Source of the DNA: Pseudoalteromonas rubra
GTDB lineage: Bacteria; Pseudomonadota; Gammaproteobacteria; Enterobacterales; Alteromonadaceae
Direction of reading: 5' to 3'
DNA length: 64,000 nucleotides
Assembly (NCBI RefSeq): GCF_000238295.3
Contig: NZ_AHCD03000044.1
Span: forward strand, 372,001-436,000
Below the pieces are notes generated by a model. It saw nothing but the letters and a program-made list of their open reading frames with translations. It was not told the origin of the DNA and searched no databases. A program made the translations under genes and the position numbers. This document shows, piece after piece, positions 25,571 to 34,579 of the stretch (position 1 is its first letter; each line of letters begins with the position of its first letter).

Positions 25571-26755
25571 TTATCTGCCTTCACTGATCCAGCCTTTGAC
25601 CCAGGTACCGGCCTCTTTGAGCTGGCTGTCGACAAAGTTCTGAGTGTTACAGGTACCGCGTTGCCAGACTGCTCCGCTGCGGAAATCGTCGGAATAATTC
25701 CAGTTGGTCCAGCTGATTTTTTTGCGTTTCATCAGGTCGATATACTTCTGTGAGCTGATTGGATCATTCGGGCCATCGCCATCGTAGTTTTGCGTGCCCC
25801 ACTCACTGACAAACACGGGTAGTACATCAGAGGCCTGATCGAGTACGGAGCGATGATAGTCTTTGTGTGATGCCGCGTAAAAGTGGAAGGTGTACATGAT
25901 ATTGTCGAACGGTACCGGATCGTTCAGTACCTCCTGCACACTGCCGCCAGTCGATGCGCCAAACGTAGACCAGCCATGGGTGCCGATCAGGATCAATGCG
26001 TCAGGCTGGATAGCCCGGATAACCGGGATGATTTGCTCGCTGTAGTGGCGCACTTCAGGCCAGCTTACATTGTTGGGCTCATTGGCGATGTCGTAAATCA
26101 CGTTGTTGCGGTTTTTGTTGGCAGTGACTATGTCAGTAAAGAACTGCTTAGCCAGGTCAAGGTTATAGTTTGGGTCGCCCGGATTTAGCTGATGCCAGTC
26201 CACCAGAACATATAATCCACGCTGACTGGCCATGTCGATCAGGGTGTTCATCTGTTGGGTAAACCCGGCCGGATCGGTTTCATAACCGCCTTCCTGCACG
26301 TACAGGCTGAGGCGAACAATATCGGCTTGCCAGTCCTGAGCCAGTACATCCAGTGATGCACCAGTTAGACATTTGTTCAGTCCATACCATTGCAGGCCAT
26401 GACTGCTCATGCCACGTAGCTGAATTTGTTGTTGTTGCTCACTGCACAGTCCGGTGCCGCATACGCTGAGTTTGCCATAACGTTCAACCGGTGTGATTTG
26501 ATTGCCGGTATCGCAGCGGCCAAGATATTGCCAGGCTGAGCTGCTACCAGGCTCTGAGCGGGTCCACCAGTTTGCGCGATAAAGTTTGCCCTGATGCTGC
26601 ATTTTGTCATTGGTATTGGCGTGGCTGGGATTGCCTTGCCAGTCTGTTTGTGTCCAGTCGGGGTAAGTATTAACTCCCTGACAGCTTGCTGCATAAGCCT
26701 GGCTGACTCCCAGTCCGGCGGTGAGTGAAATAGCGACTAAGTGCTTAAAATTCAT
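25571..26755 (-). CDS. GH5 endoglucanase with N-terminal CBM5/12-like module
   Basis: A 394-residue secreted glycoside hydrolase. Signal peptide to about residue 22 (AYA|ASC). Residues about 24-90 are a CBM5/12-like chitin/cellulose-binding module with paired tryptophans (GKLYRANWWTRSEPG, AWQYLGRC). The GH5 barrel (about 105-385) has the acid/base Glu226 in IANEPNN and the nucleophile Glu318 in FVSEWGT, plus LVDWHQLNPG and FHFYAA. This is typical of GH5 subfamily 2 cellulases. In Pseudoalteromonas CelG-type cellulases the binding module is C-terminal; here it is N-terminal. AAAGGAGC is 7 nt before the ATG. Monocistronic; the gap upstream separates it from the GST fragment. Confidence 0.9.
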   Translation of the reverse strand: MNFKHLVAISLTAGLGVSQAYAASCQGVNTYPDWTQTDWQGNPSHANTNDKMQHQGKLYRANWWTRSEPGSSSAWQYLGRCDTGNQITPVERYGKLSVCGTGLCSEQQQQIQLRGMSSHGLQWYGLNKCLTGASLDVLAQDWQADIVRLSLYVQEGGYETDPAGFTQQMNTLIDMASQRGLYVLVDWHQLNPGDPNYNLDLAKQFFTDIVTANKNRNNVIYDIANEPNNVSWPEVRHYSEQIIPVIRAIQPDALILIGTHGWSTFGASTGGSVQEVLNDPVPFDNIMYTFHFYAASHKDYHRSVLDQASDVLPVFVSEWGTQNYDGDGPNDPISSQKYIDLMKRKKISWTNWNYSDDFRSGAVWQRGTCNTQNFVDSQLKEAGTWVKGWISEGR

Positions 26756-27062
26756 AATTTTGCTCCTTTACATGTGTTGGCTCTGTTGATCTGCTTTTTG
26801 ATAAATAACCTGTAAAATTGTCAACAGACCCTATCCAACATAATGGAAAAACGGGAGGAGCAGCTTAGACTTTAGTCTAGTTTTGATCGTTAAGTATTGT
26901 CATTGGATGGAATTGTGTCATCAGCTAGTTTGCAGGTGTATACGGGCGGTGATTAAGGGGCTTTGTCGGTTAAATCGTTTTCTGATATTACTACATGGTT
27001 TCACTATGGGAACTAATGCGTTTCTTATTCATCTTTCTTAATAATAAAAACAAGGAATTGCC
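26756..27062. other. Intergenic, divergent promoter region
   Basis: 307 bp between the leftward GH5 gene and the rightward GST fragment, AT-rich, with no ORF that has a ribosome site and no hairpin I would trust. It must carry the GH5 promoter and the old GST promoter. Confidence 0.5.
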
Positions 27063-27176
27063 ATGGAACTGTATGGCCGCATGACGTCATTTAACGTCCA
27101 GAAAGTGCGCTGGTTACTCGAAGAGCTAGCGGTAAGTTATACCCATATTGAACTCGGTGGTCGTTTTGAATTATGA
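27063..27176 (+). pseudogene. Glutathione S-transferase, truncated N-terminal remnant
   Basis: A 37-codon ORF (begins MELYGRMTSFNVQKVRW, then LLEELAVSYTHIELGGRF) is the N-terminal thioredoxin-fold part of a GST: the TSFNVQK segment carries the usual catalytic or glutathione-contact Ser/Asn, and LEELGV..E...G is standard. The gene then breaks off: after GGRF the frame reads EL and a stop, and the rest of a normal GST of roughly 200 residues is absent. The ribosome site (AAGGAAT) and ATG are intact, so a 37-residue peptide could still be made. Next comes a DUF2809 gene after 58 bp. A deletion joining the GST start to the DUF2809 upstream DNA is the simplest explanation. Confidence 0.75.
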
Positions 27177-27234
27177 GCGACTTTAGCGAGTTAACAGCGC
27201 GCGAAGCATACTAGCGTATATTGTTAGAAGAGGT

Positions 27235-27645
27235 ATGGCATCTATGGTTTTTATCAGACGTAGTCTTATTCTGTATCCAGGCTTAGTCTTAGTCACGATA
27301 TTGCTCGGCCTGCTCAGCAGGTCCTCGCTCATTGAGTTGCCCAGGCTGCTCTCTCTTTATGCCGGTGATACCTTGTGGGCAATGATGGTTTTCTGGCTAT
27401 GTTGCTGCGTGAGGCCAGCTGCACGCACCACTGTGGTTGCTTTGCTGGCTGTAGGGTTTGCCTTTTCGATTGAGTTTTCTCAGCTTTATCAGGCTCAATG
27501 GCTTAACGATATCCGTCATACACGCCTAGGCGCACTGGTGCTGGGCTTTGGCTTTAAAGTCAGTGATCTGGTGTGTTATACGCTGGGGATCCTGATGGCA
27601 GTCGGCCTGGATAAACACATCCTTGCGCGTCAAAAGCCAGGCTAA
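27235..27645 (+). CDS. DUF2809-family small membrane protein
   Basis: A 136-residue inner-membrane protein with about four hydrophobic helices: LILYPGLVLVTILLGLLS, then YAGDTLWAMMVFWLCCCV, VVALLAVGFAFSIEFSQLYQ and VCYTLGILMAVGLD. The 'GD.LWA.M' and 'SIE.SQL.QA.W...R.T..G.L.LG.GF...DL' patterns match DUF2809, whose function is unknown. There are two possible starts (ATG at 27235 with AGAGG very close, or the ATG at 27244 with better spacing). It lies just after the GST remnant. Confidence 0.75.
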   Translation: MASMVFIRRSLILYPGLVLVTILLGLLSRSSLIELPRLLSLYAGDTLWAMMVFWLCCCVRPAARTTVVALLAVGFAFSIEFSQLYQAQWLNDIRHTRLGALVLGFGFKVSDLVCYTLGILMAVGLDKHILARQKPG

Positions 27646-27941
27646 CAAGATATCCGTTAAACCGCTTCGCTTATTTTTGTTGAAACCGACGTGCTGGTTG
27701 TTTTCTCAGATAGTCGATTTATGAGCAAATGCCGTTCATTTATTCCTCGACTTGATAACAAAAAATTACTTGTCTTTTTGGCTTACCTTCGGGGCGTGTA
27801 AAAAAAGCTTAAATTGCGCATATTTCGGGGACTATTTTGTGCTTTACGGCATGATGAATAATCATTTCTTCACTTTTTCTGATATAGTTTTGCGCTTACG
27901 ATAGAGCCATGAACGATTCACAAAGGCAAATTTCAATGAAT

Positions 27942-29054
27942 GAAGCTCAATACGATTATCTGATTGTCGGTGCAGGCCTGTTTGGTGCTGTATTCGCCAG
28001 AGAAGCAACCGATCAGGGTAAGAAAGTCCTGGTGATAGATAAGCGCGACCATACTGGTGGTAATATCTACTGTGAACAGGTTGAAGGGATTAACGTACAT
28101 AAGTACGGTGCACATATTTTTCATACCAGCAACCAGCAGGTGTGGGATTACGTAAATCGTTACGTGACATTCAATCACTATGTCAACTCGCCGGTTGCCA
28201 GACACGAAGACAAGCTTTATAACCTGCCTTTTAATATGAATACCTTTTATCAGCTGTGGGGCGTGACCACACCAAAAGAGGCAAAAGAGAAAATCGCTGA
28301 AGCGCGTGCGCCGTATGCTGACCTGACACCGCAAAACCTCGAAGAACAGGCATTGTACTTGGGTGGTCGCGATCTCTACGAAAAGCTCATCAAAGGGTAT
28401 ACCGAAAAGCAATGGGGTCGACCGGCCACTGAAATCCCGGCATTTATTATCAAACGTCTGCCATTCAGGTTTACCTTCGACAACAACTACTTTAACGACC
28501 GTTATCAGGGGATCCCGATCGGCGGTTACAATGCCCTGACTGACGCCTTGTTTGAAGGTGTGGAAGTCAGAACGGGTGTGAACTACTTTGAAGATGCTGA
28601 AAACCTCAACAAGCTGGCAGACAAAGTATTGTACACAGGTAAAATTGATGAGTTCTTTGACTGTCAGTTTGGCAAGCTAGAATATCGCAGCCTGCATTTT
28701 GAAACAGAGGTGCTGGATGAGGAAAACTACCAGGGCAATGCAGTGGTGAACTACACCGAGCGCGATGTGCCGTATACGCGTATTCTGGAGCATAAGCACT
28801 TTGAGTTTGGTACGCAGGAAAAAACCGTTGTCACCAAAGAATATCCGCATGAGTTCAGTAAAGACAACGAACCTTACTACCCAATTAACGACGAAACTAA
28901 TAATGCACTGTTAGCACGTTATCAGGAGCTGGCAAAAACAGCCCCGTATGCTGATAAGTTTATTTTTGGTGGTCGTCTTGCCGACTATAAATATTATGAT
29001 ATGGACGACACCATAGAAGCAGCACTGGCATTAACGAGCAAGGAATTGGCATAA
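27942..29054 (+). CDS. glf: UDP-galactopyranose mutase
   Basis: Glf converts UDP-galactopyranose to UDP-galactofuranose, the donor for galactofuranose in surface glycans. I prefer the ATG at 27942 (AAGG 9 nt upstream; 370 residues, close to the about 367 of E. coli Glf) to the ATG 33 bp earlier. The N-terminal FAD motif is YLIVGAGLFGAVFA. Other family blocks include HKYGAHIFHT, NLPFNMNTF, GYTEKQWGR, RFTFDNNYFNDRYQGIP, YTRILEHKHF, TKEYP and FGGRLADYKYYDM. A galactofuranosyltransferase starts 4 bp after the stop, so the two genes form a donor-plus-transfer pair. No other polysaccharide genes are near. Confidence 0.97.
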   Translation, partial: EAQYDYLIVGAGLFGAVFAREATDQGKKVLVIDKRDHTGGNIYCEQVEGINVHKYGAHIFHTSNQQVWDYVNRYVTFNHYVNSPVARHEDKLYNLPFNMNTFYQLWGVTTPKEAKEKIAEARAPYADLTPQNLEEQALYLGGRDLYEKLIKGYTEKQWGRPATEIPAFIIKRLPFRFTFDNNYFNDRYQGIPIGGYNALTDALFEGVEVRTGVNYFEDAENLNKLADKVLYTGKIDEFFDCQFGKLEYRSLHFETEVLDEENYQGNAVVNYTERDVPYTRILEHKHFEFGTQEKTVVTKEYPHEFSKDNEPYYPINDETNNALLARYQELAKTAPYADKFIFGGRLADYKYYDMDDTIEAALALTSKELA

Positions 29055-29058
29055 CATC

Positions 29059-30081
29059 ATGAGTCGTAAAGTTTATATCGCAAGAAATTACCGCTCTAAG
29101 TTTGATGCAGCCGGTAAGGCAAAGATGGACTGTGAGACTATTTTGCAGAATAACGGCTGGCAAAATATCGGCTTTAAGCAGACCTGGATTGCAAACTCTA
29201 TACTGGGTACGCTGATCAGTGCGTTGGGCGTAAGCTGGGCGCTGTTGAGACTGAAGTCGGGCAGTACGGTGTGTTTGCAGTACCCGTTTAACAAGTTTTA
29301 CGGTTACTGTTTATGGGGCGCAAAACTGAAAAACAGTAAAGTGCTGACACTGGTGCACGACGTGCGCAGCCTTAAAGGTAAGTACGGCCACTCAGAGAAA
29401 GAAATCAATATGCTCAATAAATCAGATCAGTTGATTGTGCATAACGACAAAATGCGCGCCTGGTTTGAAGAGCAGAACATCCAAGCTGAGATTACCAACA
29501 TCGAAGCGTTCGACTATCTGCATAGCGATAACCCGAATGCCCAGCGTACACCAACCGACTATGATCAGATTCGGGTGGTGTTTGCCGGTAACATGGGTCC
29601 ATTTGTATATGAGCTGGATGGGCTGGAGCGCGGCAACTTTAAGTTTGACCTGTATGGTGTTGGTTATGATGAGAAGAAAGTCAAAAACATCAACAATACG
29701 ATACTGGACTATAAAGGGTGTTTCCCGTCGGACAAGGTGATCGATCATATCGACGGAGACTTTGGTCTGGTTTGGTATGGCAACACGCTCGATACCTGTG
29801 ATGGCGTGACGGGTCAGTACCTTAAGTACAATAACCCACATAAACTGTCTTTGTACTTGTTGTGTGACATGCCTATCATCATCTGGGACAAGGCAGCCAT
29901 GGCTGACTTTGTTGAGGAGCAGGGGATTGGTTTTAAAGTCAGCTCGTTACGTGACATCAAAACGCGCCTTGCGGAGCTGACACCTGAACAAATCGACCAG
30001 ATGAAGCAGAATGTGCAAAGAGTTAAAGCGGATGTGCAATCGGGTCAGTACCTGACTCGTGCTCTGGACAGACTGGTTTAA
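29059..30081 (+). CDS. Galactofuranosyltransferase-like glycosyltransferase
   Basis: A 340-residue cytoplasmic glycosyltransferase, the size of E. coli WbbI-type galactofuranosyltransferases. The N-terminal half holds a Rossmann-like part (CLQYPFNKFYGY, VLTLVHDVRSLKG, LIVHNDKMRAWF). The C-terminal half has VVFAGNMGPF, FDLYGVGYD, YKGCFPSDKV and YNNPHKLSLYLLCDMPIIIW, a GT-B-type donor-binding region. Its position 4 bp after glf, same strand, indicates UDP-Galf as donor (inference). AAGGA is 13 nt upstream, so coupling to glf translation is likely. The acceptor is unknown. Confidence 0.85.
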   Translation: MSRKVYIARNYRSKFDAAGKAKMDCETILQNNGWQNIGFKQTWIANSILGTLISALGVSWALLRLKSGSTVCLQYPFNKFYGYCLWGAKLKNSKVLTLVHDVRSLKGKYGHSEKEINMLNKSDQLIVHNDKMRAWFEEQNIQAEITNIEAFDYLHSDNPNAQRTPTDYDQIRVVFAGNMGPFVYELDGLERGNFKFDLYGVGYDEKKVKNINNTILDYKGCFPSDKVIDHIDGDFGLVWYGNTLDTCDGVTGQYLKYNNPHKLSLYLLCDMPIIIWDKAAMADFVEEQGIGFKVSSLRDIKTRLAELTPEQIDQMKQNVQRVKADVQSGQYLTRALDRLV

Positions 30082-30104
30082 CGAACGCTCAGATTCATAA
30101 CTAT

Positions 30105-30140
30105 GGCCAGGTGGCAGGCTTAATACGCCGACCCCTGGCC
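30105..30140. terminator. Possible hairpin between convergent genes
   Basis: GGCCAGG (30105-30111) pairs with CCTGGCC (30134-30140) across a 22-nt loop between the glycosyltransferase and the metzincin gene. There is no U-tract, so it is a weak terminator candidate. Confidence 0.3.
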
Positions 30141-30147
30141 TGATCGC

Positions 30148-32724
30148 TTAGCGGCGTCGCCTGCGTAGCAACAAGCACAATCCACTCAGCATTGCCCATG
30201 GGCCGAACGAGCCTGAGCTGTTGTCGTCTTTATCGTCATCACCGCCATCGTCGGGATTGGGATTGGCTTTAACAGTCACCGTTACGGTTGCATAGTCGCT
30301 GCCTCCTTGTCCGTCTTCGATATCATAACGAAAGACTTCAGTGCCGGAAAAATCATCTTGTGGTGTATACACTAACCGATTATTGCTGATGGTCACCTGG
30401 CCTGCACCACGATAATCCACGCTACTTATCTTCAGCGTATCACCATCCACATCCTGGTCGTTCTCGATTACAGTGAGCGCATTATTTTGCGATGCAAAGT
30501 CAACGCTGTATGTGTCATTGTTCGCCTCAGGGGCATCATTGACTGGTGTTACTGTGACGGTGAGTGTGTAAGGCGCACTGGTGAGTGTGCCGCTGGTTAC
30601 CGTTACCGGCACACTGAGTTTGCCATGAAAGTGCGGAGCAGGTGTGAGTGTTGTACCCGTGACCTGGTAGTGTGCGCCACTGGCTAAAGTGATTGCGTCT
30701 ATGGTCATTGTTTGTGCCAGGATCAGATCATCCGGTTTTATCTGCAAGCTGCCATCTTCGTCGAGGCTAAGCGGTTTTTGCCCTGTGATCTCAGGCGTTG
30801 TGTCACCAGCAGACTCGCTATTGATACTGAAGTTACCCTGGTTGATTGCGAAGAAGATGTTGTCATGGCATTTGACCTGAATGCGGGCCTGCTCGGTGCG
30901 GATATTGCCGAGTTGCACTTCATATTGACCGGAATTAGGTACTTGCTTTGCCAACTCGGTTGCAAATGTCTGGCCGCCGTCTTCGGAAAGTAAAATATCG
31001 ACATTTTCGCACGATACCGGGGCGTTTTCTGTGTCGGCAGTGTGCCATTTCACTATCTGTGTGTTGCCACGCCATTGGCTCGACCCGTCTGGTAGGGTCA
31101 CGGCAAATCCCTGCTCATTGCCAATGACGGCGATTTTCACCGCATCATCACTCACGCCACCCTGACCATCCCTGACAACCAGGCGAAAGTTAAGCGCTCT
31201 GGTCGTGGTGGCATAGGCTTCGCCAAAACTTGGTTGACCTGACAAGATATCTGCCATTTTTGGCAATGTGCGTTGTGGCGTGTTGTTTGGATTAAAAGTC
31301 CTGAACAGCGGTCTTTTACCATCATCAATACTGTCCTGGGCTTTGTCCGCAGACGCCTCGCCCAGGTCAAACTGATGCCAACTGTAGCTGAGCGTATCTT
31401 GTTCTTTGTCTGTAGCAGTCCCGCTTAAAGTAAAAGGCGTGCGCGCCGGAATAGTGCGATCTGCGCCGGCGTTCACTTGTGGTTTGACGTTGCTGCGTTC
31501 AGTATGAACCCCACAGTTTTTACCCGATGATAGCCGCGCATAGCGGTTCATTTGGTCCAGAGAATGGATATGAAAATAAGGGTCGGAATTGGCTTGCAGA
31601 TCCTGCTCATCGCAAATGCCGGTGTAACCCATGATGGTTGACCCACTGGCCGGCTCGTAGGCACTTCCTGGCGCGCGGTTACCACCGCAAGCGCCCGCTT
31701 CACCATTAAAGGTGTGATCGGCACCCAGTTGGTGGCCTATTTCGTGCGCAACATAGTCGATATGAAAGGCGTCATTGGTGGGCTCCTCGCTGCCGGTGAT
31801 CCCTTCCGCTTTGAGTTCGGTGCAAACAACTTCAAACCCGGCAAGGCCGCCACCACCTGTGCCAACCAAATGCCCAATGTCATAGCCATCAGCACCGATC
31901 AGGGTATTGATTTGCTCACTTATTTTATCAATATCCTCATCCGTATTGTCGAAAGGATCTGTATTCGGGTCGATAAAGAGCAACTTGTCATTGTCGCCAA
32001 CCAGTTCAAACTTTATTGCCAGGTCGCGCTCATAAACGTCGTTGATCCGGTTGACCATAGTCACTATGGCTGCCAGTGTTGTTTCTTTGCTGCCACCATG
32101 AAAGCGGGCGTATTCACCTGTGGTGGCAATTGCAATACGATAGGTGATCTGCGTGTTTGGCAGCGTGTCGGCTTCATTGTTCTGCTCGGGCTGTGCCAGA
32201 CGATCAACCATCTGCGCATGTCGGTGATGTTTGCGAGGCGCGTGTTGTTTCAGCGTTTTTTTGTCTGTGGGTTGACTGCTGCCAGTATAGCTGCGGTAGT
32301 GGTGTTTGCCCGAGCGTGGTTGTGGATCCAGGTAGATGCGTTGTCCCTGGTAGTTAAAGACACCAAAAAAGCCGTTTGGCCCCAGATCAAATCGTCCGTA
32401 GTGCATCGGGTTGTCTTTTTGATGGCCGCTGAATGTTTTTATCTGCGGGAATTTGCTTGCCAGTGCTGGCGCCATGACCTGGTTTGGCTTGAGGACAAAT
32501 TCAACCAGCTTGCCATCAGGCAGAGGGAGCATCAGAGAGGTTGTTTGCGTGTCACTCAGTAAACTGAGCTGCGCGTGCAGCGCACTTTGGTCCAACAGAT
32601 ATTGACTGTGATGGTTTTGTGGCTTGGCATGGTGTTGTTCCACACTTTGCCAAAGCGGGGAAGCGGCGATTGCGTAGGTGCAGGCGACGTGTGACAGGGC
32701 CAGCGCTATTAGGTGTTTTTTCAT
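30148..32724 (-). CDS. Secreted metzincin protease with C-terminal sorting tail
   Basis: I start at the ATG at 32722-32724, which begins a signal peptide (MKKHLIALALSHVACTYAIA), giving 858 residues. A propeptide (about 25-180) precedes a reprolysin-like metalloprotease: the zinc motif HEIGHQLGADH has ligands His327, His331, His337 and Glu328, and the Met-turn is STIMGYTG. The rest has an Ig/PKD-like domain (NAGADRTIPARTPFTLSGTA), another beta-sandwich, and cadherin-like repeats (DAPEANNDTYSVDF, VIENDQDVDGDTL). The end is SSGSFGPW, a hydrophobic segment and RRRRR, a GlyGly-CTERM-type tail like the one on 3079-5898. It should be exported and cut at the surface. No rhombosortase gene is in the window. 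Confidence 0.88.
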   Translation of the reverse strand: MKKHLIALALSHVACTYAIAASPLWQSVEQHHAKPQNHHSQYLLDQSALHAQLSLLSDTQTTSLMLPLPDGKLVEFVLKPNQVMAPALASKFPQIKTFSGHQKDNPMHYGRFDLGPNGFFGVFNYQGQRIYLDPQPRSGKHHYRSYTGSSQPTDKKTLKQHAPRKHHRHAQMVDRLAQPEQNNEADTLPNTQITYRIAIATTGEYARFHGGSKETTLAAIVTMVNRINDVYERDLAIKFELVGDNDKLLFIDPNTDPFDNTDEDIDKISEQINTLIGADGYDIGHLVGTGGGGLAGFEVVCTELKAEGITGSEEPTNDAFHIDYVAHEIGHQLGADHTFNGEAGACGGNRAPGSAYEPASGSTIMGYTGICDEQDLQANSDPYFHIHSLDQMNRYARLSSGKNCGVHTERSNVKPQVNAGADRTIPARTPFTLSGTATDKEQDTLSYSWHQFDLGEASADKAQDSIDDGKRPLFRTFNPNNTPQRTLPKMADILSGQPSFGEAYATTTRALNFRLVVRDGQGGVSDDAVKIAVIGNEQGFAVTLPDGSSQWRGNTQIVKWHTADTENAPVSCENVDILLSEDGGQTFATELAKQVPNSGQYEVQLGNIRTEQARIQVKCHDNIFFAINQGNFSINSESAGDTTPEITGQKPLSLDEDGSLQIKPDDLILAQTMTIDAITLASGAHYQVTGTTLTPAPHFHGKLSVPVTVTSGTLTSAPYTLTVTVTPVNDAPEANNDTYSVDFASQNNALTVIENDQDVDGDTLKISSVDYRGAGQVTISNNRLVYTPQDDFSGTEVFRYDIEDGQGGSDYATVTVTVKANPNPDDGGDDDKDDNSSGSFGPWAMLSGLCLLLRRRRR

Positions 32725-32840
32725 AATCGTATCCCATTGATGAATTCCAATAGGACTGTAGCGTTTTGTTGCTGGTAGCTGGGTATCTGATTGTCTGCCT
32801 TTTGTATCCGGGCTGATACATAGTGCTTGACACGAAAACG

Positions 32841-32864
32841 AAAAAGGCCGCACGTCTGCGGCCT
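32841..32864 (-). terminator. Terminator of the 135-residue secreted protein gene
   Basis: AGGCCGCA-CGTC-TGCGGCCT perfect 8-bp stem; read leftwards it is followed by TTTT. It lies between the two leftward genes, so they are separate transcripts. Confidence 0.8.
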
Positions 32865-32938
32865 GAGGTCAGAATCATCATCCCGCTGTCCTTGCCGGAT
32901 TACTGATTGAAAGCGTAACGCTGTTTGGTCTTTATACC

Positions 32939-33346
32939 TTAGTATACAGTGACATAATTGACGTTGACTGTTCCTTCGTGAAAGAGCTGGTTGAACTGAT
33001 GATACTCAACGTCAATTTTAACCATGGCATAGTCGGTTTCCAGTGAGTAATCACCGCCTACTGAACGAGAGAAGGTGCATTCCGCTTGGGCGTACAGATA
33101 CACGGTGGACGCTGGCTGTACAAAGTAGTTCAGTACATGCTGGTTGCATGACTGAAGTTCATATCCAGTATCCAGAAGCTGACCTTTTATCTCCTGATAC
33201 TGACGGCCATATTCAATGACTTCATCAACGCTGCTGTATCCAGCCCGGGTCGGTGCCTGTTCAGTTTGGGAGACAGAAGGTGTGGCATTTGCAAGTGCAG
33301 TTGTGCTGGCCAGTGAGAGTAAAGAAACAAGTAACGCATTTTTCAT
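32939..33346 (-). CDS. Small secreted protein, unknown function
   Basis: A 135-residue protein with a clear signal peptide (MKNALLVSLLSLASTTALA|NATP) and AAGGAAG 7 nt before the ATG. The mature part has two cysteines (SCNQH and AECTF) that may pair, and beta-rich segments (YFVQPASTVYLYAQAECTF, VKIDVEYHQFNQLF). I do not recognise the family. It is upstream of, but terminated before, the metzincin gene. It could be a periplasmic binding protein or a small adhesin-like protein; nothing in the sequence decides this. Confidence 0.7.
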   Translation of the reverse strand: MKNALLVSLLSLASTTALANATPSVSQTEQAPTRAGYSSVDEVIEYGRQYQEIKGQLLDTGYELQSCNQHVLNYFVQPASTVYLYAQAECTFSRSVGGDYSLETDYAMVKIDVEYHQFNQLFHEGTVNVNYVTVY

Positions 33347-33826
33347 AAATAAACTTCCTTTTTGCTATAAAGCGCTGAGATCAGACGTAATAAATCAAGG
33401 GTAACCCTTTGCCCAGAATCACAGCAGATGACAATGACGCGGTGCGTGTCACCGCGCCTTTGAACTCATGGTGGTACATTATCATGAAACTTATGTTTCG
33501 ATAAATAGACGAAATAAAGAAAGTTTTATTTATATATTTTTATTTTCGTGCAATTTTCATTCAATTTAACCTCGATTATTGATTTTTCCTGGCTGTGAGT
33601 GTGTGCTTACTACGCTTCTGTTTTGTGTGTATGAATATTTTCATATTGCTGGTTCTTTTTTCTTATTCAGATAACTTAAATATCCGATGTTTGGATAACA
33701 ATTTGTTTATATTCCTTTGCCTAAGCGTGTTGCTTAACTAAGCTTAAGATCTGTTTTAACCGAAAGCGTAAACGATGAATCAAGATGCCAATCAAAATAA
33801 CCAGGCGCTAATTTCGGCTGGTTGTG
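33347..33826. other. Intergenic, AT-rich, divergent promoters and a mini-ORF
   Basis: About 480 bp between divergent genes, strongly AT-rich from about 33480 to 33720. A hairpin-capable GCGGTG/CACCGC lies near 33440-33455. At 33775-33834 a 19-codon mini-ORF (MNQDANQNNQALISAGCDA) ends by overlapping the start of the next gene, so it may be a coupled leader. No RNA gene is seen. Confidence 0.45.
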
Positions 33827-34579
33827 ATGCTTAGAGTCAACCACTGTGTTGTGCTTGTCTTATGTATTGTACTGAGCGCAGGCGCAGAGGCTGCACGTTA
33901 TTCTGTATTGGTGTATCACGGTGCAAATCCACCTTATAACTATTTGGATGGCAGAGAGCAGGCCGGCATATTTAAGGATATGTTTACCCGCCTTGGTGAA
34001 TTGACGGGACATGAGTTTGAGTTTGTGCCACTGTCGGTTGCGCGCGGGCATAAATCGTTTGAATCGGGTGAAATTGATATTGAGCCAGGGGTCAATCCCA
34101 GCTGGCGAAAAAGCTCGCGAGTACCGGGCATTTATAGTATTGACTATGCGTTTTCTCGCGAGGTGGTGTTGGGTCGTGCAGAAGCACGTGCTTATAAAAA
34201 GCCTGAGTCCTTTTATGGCAAAGTGATGGGACGCGTACGTGGTTATCGGTATGGGCCGTTTGAGCGCCATTTTGGGGCGGGGAAAATTGCGGTATATGAC
34301 AATATTTCGGAGCGAGAACTATTGGTACAGCTGGCTCATACCCGATTGGATTATATCATGATTGGCGATGTCACAGCGGCCTACTATATTGCGACCATAC
34401 CGGCTTACAGAGGCTTTAAAGAAGTTTATGAGATAAGCAAGTTGCCGGTTGCAATGCGCATTCAACCCAAGCATGGTGAGCTCAAGCGAGAGCTTGATCA
34501 GGCGTTACAGTTCATGATGGAGCAAGGCGAGATCAGCCAAATCTACCATAAATATGGCATCAAAATGCTGCCTTTCTGA
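33827..34579 (+). CDS. Periplasmic solute-binding-like protein (SBP_bac_3 type)
   Basis: A protein of about 250 residues with a signal peptide (MLRVNHCVVLVLCIVLSAGAEA|ARYS) and the layout of the extracellular solute-binding family 3: VLVYHGANPPYNYLDG, then AGIFKDMFTRLGELTGHEFEFVPLSVARG, SGEIDIEPGVNPSW and the C-terminal hinge YIMIGDVTAAYYI, FMMEQGEISQIYHKYGI. Many such stand-alone proteins in Alteromonadales lack transporter partners, as here, and may act as sensors or chemotaxis ligand binders. The start is GTG at 33824 or ATG at 33827; neither has a good ribosome site, and the upstream mini-ORF overlaps it. No cognate permease genes are near. Confidence 0.8.
   Translation: MLRVNHCVVLVLCIVLSAGAEAARYSVLVYHGANPPYNYLDGREQAGIFKDMFTRLGELTGHEFEFVPLSVARGHKSFESGEIDIEPGVNPSWRKSSRVPGIYSIDYAFSREVVLGRAEARAYKKPESFYGKVMGRVRGYRYGPFERHFGAGKIAVYDNISERELLVQLAHTRLDYIMIGDVTAAYYIATIPAYRGFKEVYEISKLPVAMRIQPKHGELKRELDQALQFMMEQGEISQIYHKYGIKMLPF

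Noticed and set aside
31714..32562. A 282-residue rightward open frame across the metzincin gene
   Set aside because: It lies wholly opposite the metzincin, whose zinc site, Met-turn and signal peptide are clear. No ribosome site and no recognisable domain.
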